DNA from: Paraglomus occultum
Taxonomy: Eukaryota; Glomeromycota; Glomeromycetes; Paraglomerales; Paraglomeraceae
Length of the DNA stretch: 52,104 nucleotides
Direction of reading: 5' to 3'
Assembly (NCBI GenBank): GCA_910592205.1
Contig: CAJVPJ010000059.1
Location: 1-52,104, forward strand
In this document: in pieces, positions 25,370-36,935 of the stretch
Layout of the letters: the number at the start of each line of letters is the position of its first letter
How positions within the stretch are numbered: the first letter of the stretch is position 1
Notes under the pieces: model-generated
What the model was told of the DNA's origin: nothing
The model's input: the letters and a program-made list of their open reading frames with translations, nothing else
Databases searched by the model: none
Translations under genes and position numbers: made by a program

Positions 25370-26215
25370 TAATGACTGAAGGACCTGAATTAACGGATTT
25401 AGAGCGTGGTTTTATCATTAGTGGATGGTGTTTTGTTGTACAGAGGAAGCCGTCCCAGAGACACTGTGCATACTGTTATTGCCAAATATAAAGAAAATAA
25501 AGCAACTGAGTTGCAAGACGTAGTGGCAGACTTTTCACATTGACGGAACGAGTTAAAACGGGTTGTAAAAAATGTTACAAGCAACCACTTAGTGCGATTT
25601 GCGAAAATCAAGTAGAACAGTTGTTAGCAAGTCCACGTTTAGGTGGAAGTTACGTGATATGGTTATAACAGCCATATTGATGTATGCAGGCCCTTGTGAA
25701 TAGCAGAATTGCCTGGCTTGGTTTAAAGAGAAAACATCGGTTGTTGGAAAATAATAATGGCAGAAAATGAGGTTAAAGATTACGAAATGAGACATATAAA
25801 ACTGCAAAAGACACAGATGGTCTTTTTGCTCTTGGTTTTGGCGCACAGACACTATTTGAAAGTTTTTAATATTGATTGCATTGTTTCACGGTCAAACATG
25901 GGTATGACCTGGGCGTGTTTTACTTGGAATGGCCTAAGTCTTTAGAAGATTAGTAGGTAGGCATAATATCAATAGTAATAGTAAACAATGTATGGAAAAG
26001 TGTTGCTGTACAGTTCATGAAATTGAAAAAAGCCATTTATCTCTTCCAACATGGCAATGTTCTAATACATACGAGTCACTACCACATGGCTCGAACAATC
26101 AGAGATCAAAGCCTAAGATTGGCCAGGTCAAAGCCCAGACCTCAACCATTTATTCTTATGGAATGAATTGGGAAGACGTGTTCATAAAAGCATGTTTCTA
26201 CCAAAAAAGTTAATG
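25370..26215 (+). pseudogene. Decayed Tc1-like transposase
   Basis: Pieces of a Tc1 transposase can be followed in shifting frames. The N-terminal helix-turn-helix region starts near TEGPELTDLERGFIISGW. A middle part reads like GMTWACFTWNGLS (compare the intact copy at 1-642, VMVWGCFTWESLG). A C-terminal part shows remnants of the second catalytic motif (HTSHYHMART) and of the third (SKPRPQPFILM). The catalytic Asp is replaced in the second motif, and there are several stops and frameshifts, so this copy is dead. Confidence 0.75.
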
Positions 26216-26230
26216 ACTTTTCTCCAATAT

Positions 26231-27850
26231 TATAAAATTTTAATAAAGAGTATTAGTATAGCAATAGTAATAGATTAGAAACTGCTATTACAGCAAATGG
26301 CAATGTAACCCTATACTAATCATGCCTGAGCCTTTGGTTTTAATAAATTCGTTTTTCGCCAAATTGGTTAAAGTATTTTTAGCAAGTCTGCAGTATGAAT
26401 TATTTTAAGTAAAATGTAAATACTTAAATTAGTATTTTTTTTTTCAATTATTTTAAAATACAACCATACCATTATTACCTAAAAACAAACGCAAGTATAA
26501 ATTTTGTTTTATACGTGTAACATGAAAGAGAGATTGTGGCAAACGATGAATACTGTCAATTTACAAGCTTATGTTTATACAAATATTCCTTCTTCTAAGC
26601 TCACAACTCAAATGTACTTTTCCAAAAAATAAACGGCTGAAGTATTGCATTTGTGATTTTTGAGCAACACGCATGAATGAGGGAATGAAAAAACTTTGAT
26701 ATATTGATGTCAATTATGAAGAACAGTCGTCATAACTAATTTAAATATATTAATAAAAAATGTTGCTATAAAATTTTACATTATTATTTGACATTAAGCG
26801 GTATAATAGTTCTACTAAAACGAGAAAAAAAGTTGCGATTTAAAAAAATTGCATGACATTCTATATATGTTGTCCAATTCTATACTCAACAATAAACAAT
26901 CTATCTTAATTTCAACGTGGAGACTTTTTTTTTAGAAAGTCTACCAGTAATTGTGTTTTTGATGTATGCTTTACGAAATTGATGGCTGGGTTTGTCATAA
27001 AATATTTCTTACCCTGAGTTGAAAGGTTTTAAAATTGGAGTCTTTTATAATAGCTTGTCCAAAAAATTGAGCAAAGAATCATTTCTCATGTAACCTGTGT
27101 GAGTAAGACTTGCAGCTTTGTCGATTAATTTCAATAAGTAAACGAGACAAATTTCAAGCAAAAAAATACACAATATGTAAAATCTTTATTCGTTGTTTTG
27201 AAATTCTCTGTATAATTATTTATTCGATCTTGTCGTTGCTCTTGAAGTTCAGAAAGAAACTACTATTATTTTGCCTTACTAAGACGAACATTTTATGAAC
27301 AAAAATTTATCAATTAAAATCGACAAATGCGCAACTTGTAGTATATCACATAATATTAAATTCTTGAATTTTATCGGACGGTTATTTGTTACATTGATCG
27401 AAGACTTGAGTAAATTAAGTGTAAAATTGTATGTCCAAGTTATTATTTGATTTTTTATTACACTACAATTATTGCTCTCCCACATCATTTAAGCAAACAC
27501 ATGAAAGCACTTCCAAAATGCCATCAATAAATTAATATTATTATAGTCACATCAGCCATCTTTAGCTTACATGTCAAATGTTTACGTTCTCTGGCTTTTA
27601 CAGTCTGTCACATTTGCAGCAATGAGTCACATAACAATTATTCAAAGTTTATAAACCGCCTTTGATGGTGCAGAAAAACTAGTAAAAATTTTTACAAAAT
27701 TTGGACTAAAAGTGTCGCAATATGAATATTTGAATTTTTATGAGTATGACTAAATTGCAATATTAATATATTTAAAAGTAAAGTATTTGATACTGTCTCT
27801 TATAATTAGTTTACTTAAATAACCTGGACAAACAACCAGATGTGCAAATG

Positions 27851-27890
<40 letters not shown>

Positions 27891-28265
27891 TGGAGTCACA
27901 CAAAGCCCAAAAACAACAGCTCTAGCGGTCCACGTAGCTGTGCTGAATAAAGGGCCCACCAAAACAAAGCCCAAAAACAATTACAGTTTATTACTATTAC
28001 TTCTTGATATCAATGAAAAAAGAAAAAATGACTTATTATCACAAGTACATTAATTTTGAAACATACATTGCTTGCTTCATCAAGTCCACAGACTACTATC
28101 ATATATCAGTAGCCCCACGTCCAAGATCTGGTAATATGCATGTCAATCAATATCAACAGAACGTATTACTTGCCAAATAGAAAATAATATAATTAATTTT
28201 AAAAATTATGCAAATTTTTGTCATGTCGCTTTGGAGCGGGCGCCAGTGTTTAGCAAGGAAACAAG
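26231..28265. other. Very AT-rich 2 kb without a recognised gene
   Basis: Only short chance frames are present. It contains a 32-base T run (listed separately), and beside it 17-bp direct repeats ACAAAGCCCAAAAACAA at 27900-27916 and 27964-27980. Confidence 0.5.
27852..27883 (-). repeat. 32-base poly(T), possible tail of a retroposed sequence
   Basis: An unbroken T32 run followed by AAATTTATGGAGTCACACAAAGC. On the minus strand this reads as a unique 3' end plus poly(A), as left by a LINE/SINE-type insertion. No reverse transcriptase or target duplication could be found, so the origin is open. Confidence 0.4.
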
Positions 28266-29055
28266 TTAAGAGGGACCCACGATAATTATAATACATAAGT
28301 ACTCGAAATGCATACTCAGGGGCTTATACTTGGGTAGTTGCATCAACAGAATACAACTCTTCTTATCTTCCTTACCGCCAGAACAAAAACAGCCTTTCTT
28401 AGTTGACTTTTTGTCAGTGAAAGTTACAACTACATGTTTTAGAAATCTTTTAACCATACAATGTTTATTCCAAAAATTGCTTAAAAAATCAGTTTTTTCT
28501 TGGTGTAAATTTAGAATTGACAATGTGAGGTTTCCTGGAATCGTTGTTTTCCAATACTAAAAAAAACCTTTGCCAAATGTCGTCATCGATGTTGACAGTG
28601 TGGTTCTGCTGTAATCAAGAAACACGGCGGATGCGTAACATGATGATAGAAAAGTGTTACGTGGGGTCCCACAAAGTGTCTAAAAGATGCTGGGATCGAA
28701 CAAAGACTGTTCGTGTGGGTGTTTCCTTGAGATTATCCTGATACAATGCACTGTCGCCTATATACCATTCGTTTCAGATCGAGCTTTTGAACTTACACAG
28801 TGACAAAAAACTATCATATAGATCAGTTAATTAAAGCAGCAAAAAATATTTTACTGTGATAATTTTACTGCGCGTGTTCCGAAACGTTATGTATTCTATT
28901 TCGGAAACAATCGTGAAAGTTATGATATGACGTAATGTGCGTCGCACTAGACAATATATTATTGGTTGATAGTCACACTTCTTATTCGCGTATTAATATA
29001 TACCAGAGACGCCTTTTGTTGCACACATATCGCCTCTCCTCCCAGTCAAATACGT
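28266..29055. other. Unassigned region with overlapping short frames
   Basis: Frames of 76-85 codons on both strands (28266-28560) lack ATG starts or recognisable motifs. Nothing is supported. Confidence 0.4.
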
Positions 29056-29059
29056 TATC

Positions 29060-29570
29060 TGAAAGCCAAATACAAATCTTTGCCACTATTTCATACAAGA
29101 GAACCCTTAACACTTAGCAACAACGCGGGTTATCGATCACATAACCATTATCATTCTCCCGTTGCCTAAAGCACAAATACAAACGTAAAATATACAAGGC
29201 AACGAACCTTTGCAACCACACATTGCCTACAAATTACGAACAAATCTTCAAATGACAAACCCGTAACAACGCAGTTTGTCAACCACATAACGAATGAAAG
29301 AGTGTCTGCTCATATAGCCACATATAGACCACTGTTAAGCGCAAATACAAAGCTAATAAACAACATATCAACCTTTTGCCGTCACTCCTATGACACTTTG
29401 CTACAACTCACGAACAAGTATTCAAAAAAAAATACGGCGTATCAATCACGTAACGGTACTCATATAATATATCCAAGCGCTACTCTCCACCGCCAACAGT
29501 ATCTAAAAGTTGAATATACAACACAACGAACGTTTGCCGTTTGCATGTCCCAAATCTTGTATCTAGAGCA
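29060..29570. repeat. Diverged tandem repeat, unit about 140-170 bp
   Basis: Recurring blocks such as AAGCRCAAATACAAA (29169 and 29337), ACATAACC/ACATAACG/ACGTAACG (about 29143, 29284 and 29446) and CAACGAACCTTTGC/CAACGAACGTTTGCC appear in the same order about three times. The strand is purine/pyrimidine biased (A- and C-rich). The units are too diverged for exact boundaries by eye. Confidence 0.45.
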
Positions 29571-29861
29571 AAAATAATAAAATCCATTGTTGCTGTGCGC
29601 TTACATGCTGCCAAACGTATCTACAAAACATGTAATTATTGACAACAGAAATTGGTAAGTTTATTTCTTTTTTAATCGCTTGTAAAAAATAAAAAAAAAA
29701 AAACAACTAACGCGATGAGCCTTTCGAAGGCGTGCGTCGTGATATTTTAAATTAAAAAAATTTTCCCAGTTTTACAAGATGTCGTTAGGACCTGAGAAAG
29801 AACATTGATTCTTTTTACTTTTTCAGAATCGGCATGAATTTGCTAATTTAATTACTTGATT

Positions 29862-30175
29862 AGTCAATTTTTCTTATGCTTTGGATATGTTTTTTCTAGT
29901 TTGACATTAATTTCGGAGGCGGTTACAAAGGTATCGTTTTTAATGTGCCGTCTGATGGCGTTTGCTATGTTGGCATACCAAAACGGCTTATGGTTGAAAT
30001 CTTTAATTAACCAGGCCGTATGGCAAGAGTGCAGAGGTTTATGTGATATCTCTGAGTGTTTAGTGACATCATGGTGCGTCTGCAGAAAAGATAAGAGTGA
30101 GACAATATATGTGGGAATAATTGAATTCAAACATTTGTATAAAAATAGGCTGTAAATCACCTGTTTCCTGTACAA
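29862..30175 (-). pseudogene. Possible transposase DNA-binding-domain remnant
   Basis: A minus-strand frame of about 100 codons without an ATG contains KPFWYANIANAIRRHIKND and TASEINVKLEKTYP. The latter resembles the helix-turn-helix linker region of Tc1-type transposases (Ile-Arg-..-Lys followed by T-A-x-E-I-x-x-x-L). No catalytic domain follows. Similarity is suggestive only. Confidence 0.25.
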
Positions 30176-30877
30176 TAAACGAGTCTCTTTTTTTTTTTTT
30201 TTTCCCGGGAGATGTTAGAAGTATGAAAAGTATTCGAAAACTCGGCATAGCACCATCTATACAATCGTACAAAGTCTTGGTATCATCACAATAAAGAGTC
30301 GAATTTGTACCTTGTTCATATCAGCACACATCGAAATATATACAGATCGTATTAAACTTTTTTCACAATTGAGGGACACCTCGTCCTTTGTCTGTGCACA
30401 TGTGACGCAATTATTGCATCAGGTGATCAAGCTATACATAAAAACGGTTTACCACTCTCATTATTGAAATTAATCAATTTGGTATATTGATGAAAAATGA
30501 ATAATCATCGGGACGGATAAATAACTTTCTCTTAAAAGTCAAATTTACATTTGTGTAATACGGTACATGCTGCAAAATTGGCAGCTCCGTGACTCCGATG
30601 CTCCGGGCACAAACTGGACAACGACGAATATTCGCTTACCACGGAAGATTAACTGTTAAATCCTGGATGTACGAGATGAACTAAACAATTATTTGCCAAG
30701 TTCCAAGATGTTCTTTAATTTCAACTACAATCGAAATTGAGTACTTATTTGAATTCCGGCTCTCCGATAAACAACGACAGGACAGTAAACATTCCTGCTG
30801 TATTACATTCCGACAAACGTCCGTCAACAGGATAAAAACTTGGGGTTGTAGAAAACAGTATCGTCCACAACATTCAA
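30176..30877. other. Upstream region of the HMG-box gene
   Basis: No coding frame is supported. A T-run (about 30188-30204) is present. The promoter of the gene at 30878 must lie here. Confidence 0.5.
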
Positions 30878-31363
30878 ATGGACTCATCACTTGATAATAA
30901 CATAAGCGAAATTCTCTCAAAGTATTTTAACGACTCGCCTCTTGACCACACAATAGCCACCGACTACTATTCACTCAGCCGCGCCATTCTTCTGAAAATT
31001 CCCGACATTTTGTTTAATAAGCGAAACTTATTACAATATGTGAAGAAAAGCGAAGAAGACTCAATTCCTGAAGGCAAATCAGAAAGCAAACCAAAACTGC
31101 GACGTCCTCCCAATGCGTATTTCTTGTTCATGGCCGTCTTTAACGAATTCGTAAATAAACTGGCAAATGATGAAAGCCTTGATGGTAAAAAACGACAGAT
31201 GTTAGGAGCAACATTTTGGAAATGCCTCAAAGATGAGTACCAAGCACCTTATAAACGTGCAGCCGAAGACGCTCGAAAAAATTTTCCGCGGATGACATAC
31301 GGGCGATGGCATTCTACCAGAAAAACTCATCTCATTCACCGAAAACGGCGGCTCTCCAAATAG
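30878..31363 (+). CDS. MATA-type HMG-box DNA-binding protein
   Basis: A single uninterrupted exon of 161 residues. The HMG box spans about residues 75-140. It starts RRPPNAYFLFMAVFNEFV, the RPPNAF/Y signature of MATA-HMG boxes, and continues with LGATFWKCLKDEYQAPYKRA, where the Trp and the Y-K-x-x-A core of helix 3 are kept. A basic tail (RKTHLIHRKRR) follows and could serve nuclear import. Such small proteins bend DNA and act as mating-type or sexual-development regulators in fungi; arbuscular mycorrhizal fungi carry many dispersed copies. Whether this copy acts in mating cannot be told from the sequence. It lies between the two paralogous receptor-like genes. Lack of introns is unusual among its neighbours. 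Confidence 0.88.
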   Translation: MDSSLDNNISEILSKYFNDSPLDHTIATDYYSLSRAILLKIPDILFNKRNLLQYVKKSEEDSIPEGKSESKPKLRRPPNAYFLFMAVFNEFVNKLANDESLDGKKRQMLGATFWKCLKDEYQAPYKRAAEDARKNFPRMTYGRWHSTRKTHLIHRKRRLSK

Positions 31364-32496
31364 CATAATAGAGGTTTCAGTTTAAACCACGCAGAACTTG
31401 GGGGAATTGTTCCGATCTCTTGTTTTTGAGGATTGTAGAAATGGAATAGAATATTGTGACGACACGTGCATTGAGTAATTTACTTTGTCTTTTATAGTAC
31501 GCGTATTAGAACCGGACATTAAATTACAGTTTTGACAGAGGGAGGGAGAAGTACAGCAATTGTCCGCAATTATTTAGTTATTATGTCTGGGAATCCCGAC
31601 TTTGGATTTGTCGCTGGCCTTTATGATGTAGTTCTAGTTTCAAACAGCTCTTGTCTCAATTCGCTGTAATTTTCCCAAAATAATTACGATAGACTTAAAA
31701 ATCTGGTTCTGGTAGAAACCCCACGTAAAAGAAGATACTAGCTCGTCTTGTTTATTCGACTCTGCGTCTATATAGGAGCATTATTATCTGTCCAAGTTTG
31801 TGTGAAAAGCAATGTAAGTTTATAATAAATTATGTTGTAATTTACGTTCCGCACTATAAACGACCAGTTTTTTTTTAGAAAAAAACCCAGTTATCATTAT
31901 TTCTATTTGTTCCCGTGTATTCAAAAAAGACAAAATGCCAGAGCTTTTGTCTCAATAACACCTCCACCCAATTTTTCGTAACGTATCGCGAAAACAATCA
32001 AAGCGGTTCTAGTTGTATACAGAACAATCAATTTATAACGCAAAATTGCTTTCCTGAAAGACACTGCTTTAGATTACCAATATGAAGAGAGAGATTGAGC
32101 TTGGCACAAGACAACGTCAACGTTATTCACTACTTATTTTACATTCTTAGCATAGTTAACATGCTTTACTAGCAACTCAACCTGAATGGGTGTTCCGAAT
32201 GTCTGTCACCGAACAACGTATAAATTCTACTGAATAAGAGCAATTAAGCTATTGAACGGTTTACCATAGTTTACTTTTCGTAAACTGACTGGTGTCTAGC
32301 GCAGCAAGGTAACATGCTGTACATTGTTTGTTGCATGCCTGGAAAATATTACGTCGGGTTTGTAAACAATTTTCTAATTAGCAAACTCATTAAAATTCTG
32401 TTGAAGAAATTATTCTTACGAGCATATATATTTACTATCTTTGTTCCAAAAATCGATCCTTTGCTTAACGTTAATTGGAAATGCCAAAAGCACATG
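31364..32496. other. 1.1 kb without a recognised gene
   Basis: Downstream flank of the HMG-box gene; only short chance frames are seen. Confidence 0.5.
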
Positions 32497-32505
32497 TTAC
32501 GTGAT

Positions 32506-32746
32506 GGGAGACGATCATAACGCCGAAAATCATTTCACCGACGTAAGATTTCACCGACAATCATTTCACCGAAAATCATTTCGCCGACAATCATTTCGCC
32601 GACAACACTACCAAAAAAGGATAATTTCGAAATAATGTTGGTGAATATGTCGGTGAAATGATTGTCGGTGAAATGATTGTCGACGAAATGATTGTCGGTG
32701 AAATATTACGTCGGTGAAATAATTTTCGGTGAAATGATACGGACCC
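32506..32746. mobile_element. Foldback MITE with MULE-like 9-bp target duplication
   Basis: A 241-bp element is flanked on both sides by TTACGTGAT (32497-32505 and 32747-32755). Both termini begin GGG when read inward. Inverted arms of roughly 100 bp are built from repeated units of the type ATCATTTCACCGACA, and pair imperfectly along their length around a short centre near 32620-32635. Terminal repeats starting with G and 9-bp duplications fit Mutator-like (MULE) elements. It has no coding capacity, so it would depend on a transposase elsewhere. Confidence 0.75.
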
Positions 32747-32755
32747 TTACGTGAT

Positions 32756-35090
32756 GAGCCATTTTGCATTGACCGAGTTATTGTTTCACTTTTGCCAAAA
32801 TAAACCATGTTGTAGTAGGAAAACTGGCGGTTTTTTTTGCAAGCTGATAGAAAATAGACGTGAAAAAAGAAGCCTTTATATTTGTAAGTTGTTATATTGA
32901 CCTCGTTTATAAGCTATATTATTACGATAATTAACTAAGTTGTAGGTAAAATAGCAATCAATGAGACATTCTACATGCAAACTTGAAGCGGTAAGAACAT
33001 CTAAAAAAATTATGTCAATTGGCTCGTGCTATCTCATAAGCAAATAAAGACCAAAGTTTGTTTGTTTGAATTAACAAAAAATGTTATCAATTAGGATATT
33101 AAGTATCTTTGAAACGCTATAAAAAATAATGCCGTAATGTTGATAAAGGTAATTGATTCAAAGAAATTTAGTGAGGTAATTTAATCGCGGTTAGCAGTTT
33201 TTAACCGTTAGTGATCATCGAACATTGCCGTCGGATACATTCTCCCAAATCAGTATCATTTATAAATGTACGCAGCTTTCAATAAAGACGAAGTATTTCT
33301 CCCCAAATTGTGATTTGTACTCTCTTACGTTTAACGAATTAATGGGACTGTCGGTGTATCAACAGCCTACAAACAAACTCACAATATCGATATTTTGCGT
33401 TCGAATCTGTAAAACACGCGCACTAAATATTAATGTTGGCTATTCGCTATGCTATTACATGATCGGATCAATTTGATCGCCCTTCTACAAAATCATAAAT
33501 CTTAATCACATTGAGTACAAACCCAACATTATCTTTTTAATAACTTTCACTAAATTATTTTCTTTATATTGTATGCTGACAAATTACTAACAGTCTTATA
33601 ATTATTTGTGTCACAAGTTTCACGATAACACAAAGAATGGTTTGTGCAAATATAATTTAACTGCTAGGCCCGGCAAAGGGAAAATTATGCCAAAAAGAAG
33701 CCCAGGAGGAATTATCTGCTAAACAACAACACGCCAAATATTACGGAGCTGAGGTAATTACGTAGGGTTTTTCAAACTTTGCCCCTCACATGCTTTGTGC
33801 AATTGCTTATTCTCGCGCGTTTATGTATAACTTTGCGAAACGTAAAATATAACACAACACTTCTGGCACTCACACCTGGCTTTGTCGTATGCTATTGTCA
33901 ACGCGTACACTATGACGCTTACCGGCAACAGGTGAGCAAAGATTTACAAAGTAACAAGACATATGCCATTGATTAAGTCTGCGCAAAAATAATTATCAAG
34001 TTGGCAGAAGCAAAGACAGCCAGTAGATCAAATGACTTTATAAGTAGCCGCTCATTACGGTTATGTTTGACTACATAATTTCTGTGTAACATTCTGACTA
34101 GAAATCGTGTAAGATTGATTACGTTTAATTAATATACACGAAACACTTAGCGAACAGTTAAGTAAGTTTTTGACAAAAGATCCGATGAAATTCTTGAGTG
34201 GTTTAAAAAGTGTTCAAAATATACCCCAGAATAAATGCTAAAATACAGTGTATCACGGTACATATTACAGGACTATCGCGAACTTATTAAACTGAATTTG
34301 AGCAAAATCTCGTGTTTATTACTAAGGTTTGGTGGCAACATTAAGTCTAGATTGTGTTGTAGTTGCTAGGTCAGCTATTATGATTCGAAAAAAAGAAACT
34401 GTTAACCTTTTGGTTTGGATTGTCGTAACTTTAAAGAAAAATTCACTGTTCCAAATATGTCATTAACACAAACTCATATATAGTTTAACACCTTTTCCGC
34501 AGCGAGTGAAATTTAAGCGAATTATTACCATTATTGTTATATGAATTAGTGCGGCATGTCACACTCCTGAAATCCTTTTGTAACTGATATTTATGGATGA
34601 GTAATACATGTCATGTGATATATCCCCGAACGGAATTCTATGCCTGAAAACTGATACACATAATAATTAAATGAATACAGTCACTGTACCACACATCATG
34701 GGAAAATGTACTGCCGAAATTAACAGTATAACAACTATGCATCGCACACCATTAACTCATTCCCATCTGTAATTTACACCGCTATTTGACCTTCAGTTCT
34801 TGCCCAAGTCCCTAAATCCGCTCTTTATTCTTCCCCACCATCACCTCCGCATTCTTTATCCGGCTACTTCTCCCGCTACATTCCATCCTTAAACGTAGCC
34901 CTACCGATTCTCTCATATACATCCCGCACTCTTTATTATATATTGTAGCCTAATAATACTCACGTAGAATTTATATTATGTAACTACTTTGAATAATCTC
35001 CAACATAATAACAAAGCTTTTAATACATTCTCTAATAACTTTATTCACTTTTGGGCCTTGGGCATTTTAATAGATCATTTCTTCAAGAAA
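32756..35090. other. 2.3 kb without a confident gene
   Basis: An exon-like island at about 33668-33752 (charged, coiled-coil-like frame containing LCQKEAQEELSAKQQHAKYY, bounded by a TAG acceptor and a gtaatt donor) could not be joined to neighbours. The right end is the promoter region of protein B. Confidence 0.45.
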
Positions 35091-35220
35091 ATGAGATCTG
35101 CTGTGGTCGTTTTGCTTCAGTTGATAATGGCCTTGACGGCCCTAACTTTACTCGTACACGCTGCTCCTCAGGACCCCAATGTTTCTCCTCCTGCTCCTGC
35201 TCCCGCTCCCGCTCCCACTA

Positions 35221-35254
<34 letters not shown>

Positions 35255-36935
35255 AAGTAACTATTATATATTAACTGATCGTATTGATGTATTTGTAGTG
35301 TATTTACTTATACCTATTATTACTGATGATTTGTTCTTCTTCTTTGCTCTTTTCCAATGTCGCTAATAACCTAAAATTGGTTATGCTTAATGTATTAATC
35401 CAACTGATACCTCTACGTGATTGTGTCTATTGTCAAACGACATTGATATATAATCGCTAGCCGACTCAGCTGTTACTACTACCCCCGTCGTAACAACTCC
35501 CGTCCCAACACCTGTCCCAACACCTGCAGCAACAACCACTCCACCCGCTGTCCCTACTGACACCGCCTCGCAATCAGCTCTACAGCCGTCTAGTACAATA
35601 TCTACTTCACAGTCCTCTGCAATACAGCCATCTTCGTCTCCAACTTCAGTCCCTGTTCCTTGTATTCCCGACGCAACGACTCCAGGTAATCTGACATGCA
35701 CTGATACAAACAGCTTTTGTAACACTACCAGTCAACTTTGTAATGCAAAACTAGCGAACGATTCACCGTGCAGTAGTGATATTGAATGCTTGTCAGGTAG
35801 TTGCAATAATAACGTGTGTTCGGACGGACAATCAGATGCAGGAAGTACAGCAACCACGGAAAGTGGGTCAAAAAGCAACACATTAATTAAAGTTGCTATT
35901 ACCGGTGGTGTTGTTGGACTAGTAGCCGTGTTGGGCCTTGCATTCTGGGCAATCCGTTCTCGCAGAAAAAAGCAGTCAGGTGGATATAAATCAGGCGGAC
36001 CTGGCATTGCCCCAAGTGTATATAATGATGCAACATCCTTGAATGTAGAGAAACGGACTAGTAATGGTGGATATCCGTTCTCAGCTCCATATACTGGATT
36101 TTCCAGCAACAACATTCAGGAACCAGCGTCAGCTCGTTATGTGAATAGTGTACAAGCATCAAATAGGGTAAACGATCAAGAAGGTTACGTTGACCAGAGA
36201 ATGATGACCGACTATAACACAGCGCAAAACACAGATCAAAACGGAGGATTTTCGAATAATGACGGAAATTACTATTCTGATGAGTACAACAATAGTTCGT
36301 TTGATCAACGATCTCCCCCCACTTTTCCGCCTTCAGCAGTGGTAGTTCCCATACCGGAGCGTCAGTTACGTGAGGGAAAGATGTCTGATAATGATTCGGG
36401 TCATAATGCTAAATTAGATTTGGCTATTGCGGCAAGAGATCTTCTTAAACAAGGCACAGGTAATCCCGAAGTCATGCTAAATGGCGATGCTGTATCCGCC
36501 AAATCTCCACGGGATTCTAATGGATCCTACATAAGCAACCAGGATGATGACAATTTCCTTACAACAGAACCGATGTATCTTGGCATTGATAATTTTGCAG
36601 AAGATGATATGCGAACTACGAAGAATAAGACGGCTAATGGGCGGTACAAGATGCAATCAATGTATTCTAGGGATTCAACCTTTTTCGCTGGAGCACAAAA
36701 TGCTCCTCCGAATCCACGTGCAGTCCAACGTAGATCGTCTTCAAAAAGAACTCTTGATGCATTTGGTGCTGGTGATGCAGGATCTGATTACAGTGATGAC
36801 GAGTCCATCATTTCCGTATCACGGGTTCCACAGGCATCGGTATCTACTCAACATGCGCCAATATTCAAATCTTATCAGGCATCTGCTGAGGATGGTTCAA
36901 ATATGTCCGAGCGGTATAGGCATGGCAGGAATTAG
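35091..36935 (+). CDS. Receptor-like type I membrane protein B, paralogue of A
   Basis: No named family recognised. Exon 1 (35091-35256) encodes a signal peptide starting MRSAVVVLLQLIMALTALTL (cleavage near HA-APQ) and an Ala-Pro repeat. A phase-1 intron with donor gtaact leads to exon 2 (35461-36935), for 546 residues. After a Thr/Pro/Ser stalk comes an eight-cysteine domain (Cys123 to Cys175). Cysteine spacing is 11-6-6-9-5-4-4 residues, against 10-6-6-9-5-4-4 in protein A. The membrane segment is about 198-217 and is followed by RSRRKK. The cytoplasmic tail is long and polar, with MYLGIDNF and GRYKMQSMYSRDS in the same order as in A. The cysteine pattern resembles Dickkopf-like disulfide domains. 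I infer a cell-surface protein with a signalling or scaffold tail; no kinase or other enzyme domain is seen. Confidence 0.85.

Noticed and set aside
25399..25852. Minus-strand frames of 70-87 codons
   Set aside because: They are the reverse strand of the decayed Tc1 transposase, which is recognisable on the plus strand.
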